This document shows positions 18,943-25,713 of a stretch of 28,522 nt of DNA, piece by piece; the first letter of the stretch is position 1, and every line of letters starts with the position of its first letter. This stretch comes from Clostridia bacterium. Lineage in GTDB: Bacteria; Bacillota_A; Clostridia; Christensenellales; Aristaeellaceae. Below the pieces are notes generated by a model that worked only from the letters and a program-made list of their open reading frames with translations, had not been told where the DNA came from and ran no database searches. Made by a program: the position numbers and the translations under genes. Location: the NCBI GenBank assembly GCA_017430945.1, contig JAFRMB010000053.1, positions 1 to 28,522 of the forward strand. Reading direction: 5' to 3'.

Positions 18943-20196
18943 TCAGCCGCGAAGTCGTGAGACGACCTCACCGGCCGGGATCTCTTCTTCGCTGCTCGAG
19001 ATCATATCGCGCAGCTTGACGACGCCCTTTTCGAGTTCGTCGGACGCGATGACGATCACCTTTTTGACGCCGAGTTTGTTGGCGAATTTGAATTGAGCCT
19101 TCATGCTGCGCGCGGCGTGGTCGAGATCCGCCTTGATACCGGCTGCACGCAGGTCATCGACCAGCCTGACGCCGGCCATGCGCGCATCATCGCCGAGGGT
19201 GACCACGTAGGCGTCAAGATAATCGGGGGCTTCGGGCGCGATGCCGCGCATGTCCTGGACCATCAACATGCGTTCGATGCCCATGCCCCAGCCGATGCCC
19301 GGCGTGGCCGGACCGCCCAGTTCTTCGACGAGACCGTCGTACCGCCCGCCGCCGCAGACGGTCAGCTCGCCGCCGTCAGGGGTGTCGGTGATGATCTCAA
19401 AGACGGTCTTTGTATAGTAGTCCAGCCCGCGCACGATGCGGGGATCGATGGCATAGGCAATGCCCATCGCACTGAGATAACGCTTCAGCTTTTCGAAGTG
19501 ATCTGCACAATCCTCACACAGGTTGTCCAGCATGGCCGGCGCATCGACAAGCTTCGGGGCGTCTTCCTTGCAGTCCAGGATCCGGAGAGGATTTCGTGCG
19601 AAGCGTTCCTGACAGGTCTTGCACAGTGTGGATAGTTTGGGGGAGAGGTACGCGCGCAGCTTTTCGAGGTAAGCCTGGCGGCAGGTGGGGCAGCCGATGG
19701 AGTTGATGTTCAGCTTGAGGCCGTCGATGCCGTTCATGCAAAGGATATCCATGGCGAGCTTGATGATCTCGGCATCCACACTGGCATCCTTTGCGCCAAA
19801 CACCTCGACGCCGTTCTGATGGAACTGACGCAGCCGACCGGATTGAGGCTTTTCATAGCGGAAGCAAGGGCAGGCGGAATAATAGAGCTTCACCGGCAGT
19901 GCTTCGGCGTACATATGGCTCTCGATAAAGGCGCGCACAGCGCCGGCCGTCCCTTCCGGCTTCAGCGTGATGGAGCGGTGACCCTTGTCCTCGAAGGTGT
20001 ACATCTCCTTCTGGACCACATCGGTGGTATCGCCGACGCCGCGCTGAAAGAGCTCTGTATGCTCGAAGATGGGCGTACGGATCTCGCGGTAGCCGGCCAG
20101 AGCGCAGGCAGAGTGCATGGTCTGAGCGATGCGCTGCCAACGATAGGAATCCTGAGGCAGCATATCCAGCGTGCCTTTTGGTGCCTGTGTCAACAT
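18943..20196 (-). CDS. hisS: Histidyl-tRNA synthetase
   Basis: This 417-residue class IIa synthetase charges tRNA-His. Visible signatures are the motif 1/2 region (FEHTELFQRGVGDTTD, CFRYEKPQSGRLRQFHQ), HisA VRGLDYYTKTVFEI, and GGGRYDGL of motif 3, followed by the C-terminal anticodon-binding domain. A middle insertion carries CPTC, CKTC and a further Cys, as in clostridial enzymes, and may bind zinc. The open frame continues to 20571, but that stretch is the T-box leader. The ATG at 20196 gives MLTQAPKGTLDMLP, the normal HisRS N-terminus, and has GGGAG nine bases upstream. Expression is controlled by the leader described separately. Confidence 0.96.
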   Translation of the reverse strand: MLTQAPKGTLDMLPQDSYRWQRIAQTMHSACALAGYREIRTPIFEHTELFQRGVGDTTDVVQKEMYTFEDKGHRSITLKPEGTAGAVRAFIESHMYAEALPVKLYYSACPCFRYEKPQSGRLRQFHQNGVEVFGAKDASVDAEIIKLAMDILCMNGIDGLKLNINSIGCPTCRQAYLEKLRAYLSPKLSTLCKTCQERFARNPLRILDCKEDAPKLVDAPAMLDNLCEDCADHFEKLKRYLSAMGIAYAIDPRIVRGLDYYTKTVFEIITDTPDGGELTVCGGGRYDGLVEELGGPATPGIGWGMGIERMLMVQDMRGIAPEAPDYLDAYVVTLGDDARMAGVRLVDDLRAAGIKADLDHAARSMKAQFKFANKLGVKKVIVIASDELEKGVVKLRDMISSSEEEIPAGEVVSRLRG

Positions 20197-20250
20197 CGTT
20201 TGAATCTCCCTTCGGGTTGATGGCGCGGGGCGTTTGGGAGCGGCCCGCAT

Positions 20251-20281
20251 AAAAAAGGCCCCCGTCCCGTATCGTAGGGGC
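20251..20281 (-). terminator. T-box attenuator terminator upstream of hisS
   Basis: On the minus strand a GCCCC/GGGGC-based hairpin (20281-20277 with 20262-20258) is followed by six T residues (20256-20251). It lies directly after the conserved T-box sequence and about 55 bases before the hisS start. This is where the alternative antiterminator fold would prevent termination when uncharged tRNA is bound. Confidence 0.82.
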
Positions 20282-20482
20282 GAAGGTATCGCGGTGCCAC
20301 CCTGCTTTGAAGCCGAAAAGGCTCCGTCTCGGTTGCCGTTATCGCCGGCCGACGCCGCATGGACGGATGCTCCGGGGTGTCTTTCTCCGGGCAGGGCATG
20401 GGAGCTCACAGCCAAAGGCTTCCCTCTCTGAAATGCCTGAAACGCGGGTACTCTTCCCTTCAACGCATGTGTATATTCAACA
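20251..20482 (-). promoter_or_regulatory. T-box riboswitch leader of hisS-aspS
   Basis: The leader holds the T-box consensus AGGGTGGCACCGCG on the minus strand (20303-20290), followed by a hairpin with a T-run. Upstream is a Stem I with AGTA (20452-20449), AGAGAG (20429-20424) and the distal GCTGTGAG element. On the 3' side of the probable specifier loop the RNA reads AAAGACACC; GACAC (20381-20377) contains both the Asp codon GAC and the His codon CAC. The variable T-box base is C (TGGC), which pairs with a G discriminator. That fits tRNA-Asp (G73), not bacterial tRNA-His (C73). Uncharged tRNA should favour readthrough into hisS-aspS. Specifier assignment is inferred by eye, without folding. 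Confidence 0.92.
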
Positions 20483-20488
20483 TAAAAA

Positions 20489-20517
20489 ATTATAGTCCTT
20501 CCACCGGGCAAAGTCAA
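20489..20517 (-). promoter_or_regulatory. Sigma-A-type promoter of the hisS-aspS T-box transcript
   Basis: On the minus strand TTGACT (20517-20512) and a perfect TATAAT (20494-20489) are 17 bases apart. Transcription should begin near 20482, just upstream of T-box Stem I. Confidence 0.85.
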
Positions 20518-20535
20518 TTTAGTTTCGGTAAACAC

Positions 20536-20564
20536 TTGCGCGTTCGGTGCGTTTCGGATATGAT
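20536..20564 (+). promoter_or_regulatory. Probable promoter of the alanyl-tRNA editing gene
   Basis: TTGCGC (20536-20541) and TATGAT (20559-20564) have a 17-base spacer, back to back with the hisS promoter. The predicted start near 20571 leaves a leader of only about 18 bases before the ATG at 20589. Confidence 0.55.
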
Positions 20565-20588
20565 AATACATATGGAGCGTGATGTGAG

Positions 20589-21788
20589 ATGACCGAGCGA
20601 CTGTATTATGATGACGCTTATCTGACTGAGTTCGATGCCACAGTCACTGCATGTGCGGCGTGTGCTGATCGTTATAAAGTGTATCTGGACCGTTCTGCGT
20701 TCTATCCGACGTCGGGAGGCCAGCCGTATGACACCGGCACGATCGGCGACGCCAATGTACTCGATGTGATCGTAGACGATAAAGGCGATGTCTGCCACGT
20801 GACAGACCGGCCGCTGACGGTCGGTGCGTGCGTCCACGGCAGGATCGATTGGGCGCGCCGCTTCGACCATATGCAGCAGCACGCGGGAGACCATCTGATC
20901 GCGAGCGCGCTCTGGCGCCTGCTGGGCGGCGTGACCATCGGGCTTCACGAAAGCAGCGAGGTATCCACCATCGATGTGGCGATGCCGGATGGCGCGACAC
21001 ACATCGGTCCAGATGAGATACGAAGGATCGAACTGGATGTCAACGAGCGCATCCAGCGCGATGTGCCCGTGCGGTGCTGGTTCCCGGAGCCGGACGAGCT
21101 TGTGAGGCTCCCGTTGCGCAAGAAGCCGACGGTATCGGAACATGTCCGGGTGGTCGCCATCGGCGATGACGAGATGGTGGCCTGCGGCGGCACGCATCCG
21201 TCGAGCGCCGGCCAGATCGGACTGGTGAAGATCACAGGCGTCGCGCCGGCCCGCGGCAAGATGCGCGTGAGCTTTCTGGCCGGCATGCGCGCCTACCGGG
21301 ATTACCAGGTCATGCATGACCTGGCGCACGAGACGGCAAGCATGATGTCCACTTCTGTGATGAACCTGCCTGAGCATGTTGTGTCTTTGCAGGAAGCATT
21401 GAAGCGCGCTGAGTATGAGCTTTCAAAGCTGCGTCTGGCTTCAACGCTCGCTGCCATCGAACAGAAGATGGATTCGATGCCCGTGCGCACGGACGGCACG
21501 CGCGTTTTGACACACATCCTGGAGGGCGATATCGCTGTGATGAGAGAAGCCGCGTCGCAGCTCATCCGGCGTCCGGGGCTGGCGGTGCTGCTTGGCGTTC
21601 CGACCGGGGAAGACAGCGCTGCGTTCGTATTTGCCCGTTCGGCCGACGTGGATATCCACATGGGCAAACTGATGGCGCAGGCGGCAAGACCCCTGGGCGG
21701 CAAGGGTGGCGGCAGGCCTGACTTCGCGCAGGGCGGCGGCAGCATCGGGATCCTTGATGCGGCGCGCGACATACTTCTCGGGCAGTGA
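20589..21788 (+). CDS. Alanyl-tRNA editing protein (AlaX-L type, with DHHA1 domain)
   Basis: This 399-residue protein is related to the editing half of alanyl-tRNA synthetase and should hydrolyse mischarged tRNA-Ala (Ser or Gly attached) in trans. Zinc ligands of the editing site are H94-x3-H98 (FDHMQQHAGDHL) and C199-x3-H203 (CGGTHPSS). An N-terminal beta domain has SAFYPTSGGQPYD, seen in AlaRS and AlaX. The C-terminal part (from about residue 290) is a DHHA1-like domain ending KGGGRPDFAQGGG, which makes this the long AlaX form. The catalytic aminoacylation core is absent, so it is not AlaRS. A GGAG lies 11 bases before the ATG. It diverges from the hisS-aspS T-box transcript. Confidence 0.9.
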   Translation: MTERLYYDDAYLTEFDATVTACAACADRYKVYLDRSAFYPTSGGQPYDTGTIGDANVLDVIVDDKGDVCHVTDRPLTVGACVHGRIDWARRFDHMQQHAGDHLIASALWRLLGGVTIGLHESSEVSTIDVAMPDGATHIGPDEIRRIELDVNERIQRDVPVRCWFPEPDELVRLPLRKKPTVSEHVRVVAIGDDEMVACGGTHPSSAGQIGLVKITGVAPARGKMRVSFLAGMRAYRDYQVMHDLAHETASMMSTSVMNLPEHVVSLQEALKRAEYELSKLRLASTLAAIEQKMDSMPVRTDGTRVLTHILEGDIAVMREAASQLIRRPGLAVLLGVPTGEDSAAFVFARSADVDIHMGKLMAQAARPLGGKGGGRPDFAQGGGSIGILDAARDILLGQ

Positions 21789-21814
21789 AAGACGCGATCA
21801 GAGGAGTGAAGGCG

Positions 21815-22462
21815 ATGGAGCTGGATTTTGACGCTGCGATCTTTGACATGGACGGCACGCTGTTGGATACCATGCCGTACTGGCGCTTCACGGCATTGGA
21901 ATACGCGCTCAACCACCAGTGGCCGGTCTACGAGGACCTCGTCGCGCGAATGTATCCCACATCAGCGAGAAAACTGTTGTATGAATACGCTGAACGCGTG
22001 GGCGCAAAGATCGAATACTGGGAGATGGTGCGCGAGCTGGAGAGCTACATGAATCGTCATTATCTTTACGACGCGCATCTGAAGGATCCCTCGCTGCCGG
22101 CCTTTCTGGACGCATTGAAGGCGCGCGGCGTGCGCATGTGTGTCGCCACAGGCGCTCCGAGGGCCTACGCGTGCAACGGCTTGAAGCGGCTCGGCATACT
22201 GGAATACTTTGACTTTGTGACCGACAATTATGAGATGCCGATCATGAAGAGCGATCCGTCGTTTTTCGTGAACGTTCTGGAACGGCTCGGCGCAGGACCC
22301 GAGAGATGCTGGGTGTTCGAAGACGCGCTGTATGCGATGAAAACGGCGAAAGCGTGCGGGATCCATGTGTGTGCCATCGAAGACGAAGCCCAACGCGCCG
22401 ACCGCGAGGCGATCCGGGAGATTTCAGACGTGTACATAAAAAGCTACGCTGAATTGATGTGA
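21815..22462 (+). CDS. HAD family hydrolase (phosphatase/phosphoglucomutase-like, subfamily IA)
   Basis: This 215-residue protein has all four HAD motifs: FDMDGTLLDT with nucleophile D11 and acid D13, VATGAP (motif II), the lysine in MKSDPSFF (motif III), and VFEDALYAMKTAKACG (motif IV). A small helical cap lies between motifs I and II. Likely activity is hydrolysis of a small phosphate ester or beta-phosphoglucomutase-like chemistry; the substrate cannot be read. ATG 21815 is chosen because GAGGAGTG lies about eight bases upstream. A GTG at 21785 overlaps the end of the preceding gene but lacks such a site. It is probably co-transcribed with the alanyl-tRNA editing gene 26 bases upstream. 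Confidence 0.9.
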   Translation: MELDFDAAIFDMDGTLLDTMPYWRFTALEYALNHQWPVYEDLVARMYPTSARKLLYEYAERVGAKIEYWEMVRELESYMNRHYLYDAHLKDPSLPAFLDALKARGVRMCVATGAPRAYACNGLKRLGILEYFDFVTDNYEMPIMKSDPSFFVNVLERLGAGPERCWVFEDALYAMKTAKACGIHVCAIEDEAQRADREAIREISDVYIKSYAELM

Positions 22463-22500
22463 GTTAAGACAGGCCGCAAAGCACTGCCCTTGTTATGAAC

Positions 22501-22538
22501 GACGACAGCCCCCGACGAACTCGCCGGGGGCTGTTGTC
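22501..22538. terminator. Bidirectional hairpin between HAD gene and NusG-II gene
   Basis: A 14-bp stem (22501-22514 with 22525-22538, one G-T pair, 10-base loop) with a C5/G5 core lies between convergent genes. Neither side has a long T-run, but position and stability support a terminator. Confidence 0.75.
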
Positions 22539-22552
22539 ATGCTCAGATGCGG

Positions 22553-23083
22553 TCAGTCCGCGCTGCCTTGATCCTTTTTCACCAATTCGAGGACTTCCTC
22601 CGGCGTGAACAGCTCCAGCCAGACCTGATTGGGAAGGCAGATGATCATATTTGCGAGGATCCTGTCATTTTTGTTTTCGAGCGTGACCTCTCCCTGCTTG
22701 ACGCAGTCGTGGTTCTCGCAGGTGGAATCTTCCATATAAACGCCGTTTGGCATGAGATGGATAACGTTTTCGACTTCGGTACCATCGGACGCGATCTGTT
22801 TGAGATGATAGCTGTACTCGCCTTCCTCGGGAAGCGGAAGCCAACCGCTTTGGCTGTAAGTCGAGACGCGCACATATCCGGGTGCCGGCTTCGGATCGCC
22901 ATCATCGGTTCCATCTTCGGGCGCAGCGTCAGGGGCCTTAGGATCGCCGTCGACATCAGAGGCCGCGTTGGCATCAGATGGGACGGAGGTCTCTGCGTCG
23001 GACACGTCAGCTTGTGGTTCGGCGAAAGAGACGGAAAACGAAACGAGCAGTACGGTCAGCAGCAAAACAAGGATCTTTTTCAA
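22553..23083 (-). CDS. Secreted NusG domain II-containing protein
   Basis: This 176-residue exported protein has an N-terminal Sec signal peptide (KKILVLLLTVLLVSFSVSF, cleaved near residue 20). An acidic Asp/Ala/Pro-rich spacer spans about residues 24-68. A C-terminal beta domain of the NusG-II (DUF1312) type has conserved cysteines C122 and C127 (DSTCENHDC) and C149 in MIICLPNQVWLEL. NusG-II proteins of Clostridia are often encoded beside rnf or FMN-binding genes; their function is not known. The start is taken as TTG 23083, since AAAGGTG lies six bases upstream and gives a compact signal peptide. An in-frame ATG at 23101 has no ribosome binding site. The gene has its own promoter. Confidence 0.82.
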   Translation of the reverse strand: MKKILVLLLTVLLVSFSVSFAEPQADVSDAETSVPSDANAASDVDGDPKAPDAAPEDGTDDGDPKPAPGYVRVSTYSQSGWLPLPEEGEYSYHLKQIASDGTEVENVIHLMPNGVYMEDSTCENHDCVKQGEVTLENKNDRILANMIICLPNQVWLELFTPEEVLELVKKDQGSAD

Positions 23084-23145
23084 CGCGATCACCTTTGTCA
23101 TTAGAGTTGAGTGGAGAAGGTCCGCAGACCATCGTGACATGCTAT

Positions 23146-23174
23146 ATTGTAATCGGTCCGCATTAAGAACGCAA
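23146..23174 (-). promoter_or_regulatory. Probable promoter of the NusG-II gene
   Basis: On the minus strand TTGCGT (23174-23169) and TACAAT (23151-23146) are 17 bases apart, about 60 bases upstream of the TTG start. This places the gene on a transcript separate from the rnf operon, which terminates upstream at 23346-23381. Confidence 0.65.
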
Positions 23175-23345
23175 GCATGACGACTAACTATCCCTGATCC
23201 GGATCACGAGTGTCTGGGGGCATCCTTTTCGATCTGGCTTCGTCATCGTATCCGGCCGACGATGCGCTGCATCGCTGCGATACCAAGCCAGAGCAGGATC
23301 CGGGATCCATCTCCATAGCTTCATCAGATATACAATGTTTTCAGT
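23175..23345. other. Non-coding spacer between rnf terminator and NusG-II promoter
   Basis: Together with the flanking promoter and terminator this makes a gap of 323 bases without a gene (23084-23406). In the central 171 bases I see no ribosome binding site with a plausible reading frame, no tRNA and no recognisable riboswitch. Short GATCC repeats are present but form no clear structure. Confidence 0.5.
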
Positions 23346-23381
23346 AAAAACGGGATGCCCGGCGATCCACCGGGCACCCCG
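23346..23381 (-). terminator. Intrinsic terminator of the rnf operon
   Basis: On the minus strand a 12-bp GC-rich stem (23381-23370 with 23362-23351, one G-T pair, 7-base loop) is followed directly by TTTTT (23350-23346). It starts 25 bases after the rnfB stop and is a textbook Rho-independent terminator. Confidence 0.93.
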
Positions 23382-23406
23382 GATCTCAAACGTGCATCCG
23401 TGAGGA

Positions 23407-24204
23407 TCAGGCGTCCTTGAATGGGACGGTGATGCAGTGGCAGGGACAGACCTTCGAGCACTCGCCGCAGCAGGTGCACTTGTTCGGATCGATCCGCGCA
23501 AAACCGTTCTCGACCTTGATCGCCTCATACTGGCAGGTCTTTTCACACCGCTTGCAGCCGATGCAGGCGGTCATGCATATGTCGCGCGCAACGCGGGCCG
23601 TATCGGTATTGCGGCACTGGACATAATAGACCTTGCTCTTGGGGATCAACTGGATCACATCGCGCGGGCACTCCTCGACGCAGGCGCCGCAGCCGGTGCA
23701 TTTCTCCGGATCGATGACGCACAGATTATGCTCCATGTGGATGGCGTTGAACGCACACTTTGCGATGCAGTCGCCGAGACCCATGCAGGAAAAACGGCAC
23801 AGCTTTGGGCCGCCGGCGATGCTGGCCGCAACGCGGCAGGAGGGGATGCCGTTATAGGCATAGCGCTCCTTGGCCATGGCGGTCGAGCCCTGGCAAAGCA
23901 CGCGCGCCACCAAAGGTTCAGACGCCTCTGCGTTCGTGCCCATGATCTCGGCGATGGCTTGCGCAGACTCGTTTCCGCCGGGCTTGCACCCGTTTACGGG
24001 CGCCTCGCCTTTAACGACAGCCTCTGCGAAGCCGTCGCAGCCAGCGTAACCGCATGCGCCGCAATTGGCCCCGGAGCAATTTGCCCGGACCTGTTCGACG
24101 CGCGGATCGATCTCCACGTGGAATTTTTTGGATGCATATGTCAGCAGCGCGCCGAACACGATGCCGAGCGCAGCCATAAACAGGGTTGGGATCAGGATAT
24201 TCAT
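23407..24204 (-). CDS. rnfB: Rnf complex subunit RnfB (ferredoxin-accepting iron-sulfur protein)
   Basis: RnfB (265 residues) takes electrons from reduced ferredoxin and passes them into the membrane part of the Rnf complex. It begins with one membrane anchor (residues 3-23). A four-Cys Fe-S domain follows (C48, C51, C56, C73 in ANCGACGYAGCDGF). Cys-rich ferredoxin-like stretches then lie around C136-C150, C169-C179, C214-C224 and C243-C253, the last reading CTCCGECSKVC. This multi-cluster form is typical of clostridial Rnf. An AAAGGGG site lies about eight bases before the ATG. It is the last gene of the operon, separated from rnfA by a small extra gene. Confidence 0.96.
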   Translation of the reverse strand: MNILIPTLFMAALGIVFGALLTYASKKFHVEIDPRVEQVRANCSGANCGACGYAGCDGFAEAVVKGEAPVNGCKPGGNESAQAIAEIMGTNAEASEPLVARVLCQGSTAMAKERYAYNGIPSCRVAASIAGGPKLCRFSCMGLGDCIAKCAFNAIHMEHNLCVIDPEKCTGCGACVEECPRDVIQLIPKSKVYYVQCRNTDTARVARDICMTACIGCKRCEKTCQYEAIKVENGFARIDPNKCTCCGECSKVCPCHCITVPFKDA

Positions 24205-24275
24205 TTCTAAGCCCCTTTCGTATTGTGTTCCGGCACCTTGGGTCGAGCGTTCCTAAAGCCCGGATACAGAATGGG

Positions 24276-24485
24276 TCACTCCGCGGTATCGCCCTTTTCG
24301 TTCCGATCCCGCGCAGCTGCGAAGCCACAGCAGCCAAAGCTGCAGGTCGCGCAGGTGTGTCCGCAGGCGGGATCGGATGCGCCGTCACCGGGATCTGCTT
24401 TTCGATCCCCGGCGGCAGCGATGTGCACCACGCCGAACAGAAGACCCAATCCGATCATGCACAGGCAGGGGAGCAGGATGCTCAT
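24276..24485 (-). CDS. Small Cys-rich membrane protein within the rnf operon
   Basis: I do not recognise this 69-residue protein as a named family. It has one N-terminal membrane segment (about residues 3-25, containing C7 and C9). A polar, Asp/Gly-rich linker follows, then C41-x3-C45-x2-C48-x3-C52-C53, then a charged tail. The start has a very strong GAGGAGG site eight bases upstream, and the gene begins 17 bases after the rnfA stop, so it is very probably translated. The plan of one helix plus a soluble Cys cluster resembles NqrM (DUF539), the factor that supplies iron to the NqrD/NqrE centre of Na+-NQR. RnfE and RnfA are the homologues of NqrD and NqrE. An Fe-S maturation role is therefore a reasonable hypothesis, not a demonstrated homology. 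Confidence 0.75.
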   Translation of the reverse strand: MSILLPCLCMIGLGLLFGVVHIAAAGDRKADPGDGASDPACGHTCATCSFGCCGFAAARDRNEKGDTAE

Positions 24486-24502
24486 GGTTCACGCCTCCTC
24501 GA

Positions 24503-25087
24503 TCATGCCAGACCGGCAAAGCCCATGAACGCGATGGCCATCAGGGACGCGGATATCAGCGTGATGGGGAAGCCCTTCAGAGGCTCGGGGATCTTGGAGG
24601 TCTCCAGGCGCTCCTGAACGCCCGCCATGCAAACGATGGCAAGCAGGAAGCCCAGGGCGCCGAACACGCCGTTCAGGATGGCATAGCCAAGGCCATAGCC
24701 CTCATCGATGTTCAGCACAGCCACGCCGAGCACCGCGCAGTTCGTGGTGATCAGAGGAAGGTAGATGCCCAGCGCGCGATACAGCCCGGGACTCGTCTTT
24801 TTGAGGAACATCTCGACCAGCTGGACCAGCGCGGCGATGACCAGTATGAACGCACCTGTCTGCAGGTATTCGATGTGCAGGGGCACGAGGATCCAGTGAT
24901 GCACCATCCACGTAAACAGCGAGGCGAGGCCCATGACGAAGGTCACGGCGAGACCCATGCTGGCCGCGGTCTCTATCTTGCGGGAAACGCCCAGGAAGGG
25001 ACAGCAACCAAGGAAACGGGAGAAGATGAAGTTGTGGGTGAGCACGCAGCTCACCATGAACAACAGGATGCGCGTGATGCCGCTCAT
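24503..25087 (-). CDS. rnfA: Rnf complex membrane subunit RnfA
   Basis: This 194-residue protein has six predicted membrane helices and is homologous to NqrE. Conserved Cys C29 in FLGCCPFLGVS (preceded by an extra C28) and C117 in TTNCAVLGVAV would hold, with the matching cysteines of RnfE, the iron-sulfur centre inside the membrane. The ATG overlaps the rnfE stop by four bases (ATGA), so the pair is translationally coupled. That suits their assembly as an inverted-topology heterodimer. The small Cys-rich gene follows after 17 bases. Confidence 0.96.
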   Translation of the reverse strand: MSGITRILLFMVSCVLTHNFIFSRFLGCCPFLGVSRKIETAASMGLAVTFVMGLASLFTWMVHHWILVPLHIEYLQTGAFILVIAALVQLVEMFLKKTSPGLYRALGIYLPLITTNCAVLGVAVLNIDEGYGLGYAILNGVFGALGFLLAIVCMAGVQERLETSKIPEPLKGFPITLISASLMAIAFMGFAGLA

Positions 25088-25713
25088 GCGTTGACGCCCT
25101 CCTTCTTCTTGGAATGCTTGGCGGTGATGGCGTTCACGATGCCCAGGATGAGGCCGAACATCAGGAAGCCGCCGGCGGGCATCAGGATGAGCAGCATAGG
25201 CTCATAAGCCGTGCCCAGGAGATGATAGTTGAAAATGGAACCGCGGCCGATGAATTCGCGGATGCTGCCGATCAGCGTAAGCGCGACGGTGAAGCCGAGG
25301 CCCATGCCGAGACCATCCGACATCGAATCCACCGGGCCGTTTTTGGAAGCAAAAGCTACAGCCCTCGCCAAAATGAAGCAGTTGACGACGATCAGCGGGA
25401 TAAAGAGCCCCAGTGAATCGTTCAGTGCGGGCAGGAAAGCCTTGATGATCATCTGTACGATGGTCACGAAGGTGGATATGACCACGATGAACGAGGGGAT
25501 ACGCACGTTGTCGGGGATGAAATTGCGCAGTAGCGAAATGACGAGGTTGGAGAAAACCAGCACGAAGGTCGCCGCCAGGCCCATGCCAAGGCCGTTTGAG
25601 GCGCTGGTGGTGACGGCCAGCGTCGGGCAGGTGCCCAATACCAGGCGGAAGGTCGGGTTTTCATCCAGCAAGCCATTGCGAATGATCGCGCCGATGGATT
25701 TCTTCTTAGGCAT
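25084..25713 (-). CDS. rnfE: Rnf complex membrane subunit RnfE
   Basis: This 209-residue membrane protein is homologous to NqrD and RnfA. It has C29 in LGTCPTLAVTTSA and C112 in VVNCFILARAVAFA, the expected ligands of the intramembrane Fe-S centre shared with RnfA. The C-terminus is basic (KHSKKKEG). It overlaps the end of rnfD by eight bases. In the common clostridial order rnfCDGEAB an rnfG gene lies between rnfD and rnfE; the overlap here leaves no room for one. Confidence 0.96.
   Translation of the reverse strand: MPKKKSIGAIIRNGLLDENPTFRLVLGTCPTLAVTTSASNGLGMGLAATFVLVFSNLVISLLRNFIPDNVRIPSFIVVISTFVTIVQMIIKAFLPALNDSLGLFIPLIVVNCFILARAVAFASKNGPVDSMSDGLGMGLGFTVALTLIGSIREFIGRGSIFNYHLLGTAYEPMLLILMPAGGFLMFGLILGIVNAITAKHSKKKEGVNA

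Noticed and set aside
20197..20571. N-terminal extension of hisS by about 125 codons
   Set aside because: The frame stays open by chance through the T-box leader, its terminator and the hisS promoter. The normal HisRS N-terminus begins at 20196 with a good ribosome binding site.
23184..23546. Open frame of 120 codons on the minus strand overlapping the end of rnfB
   Set aside because: It overlaps rnfB and runs through the rnf operon terminator. Its Arg/Pro/Ser-rich sequence has no motif and no ribosome binding site.
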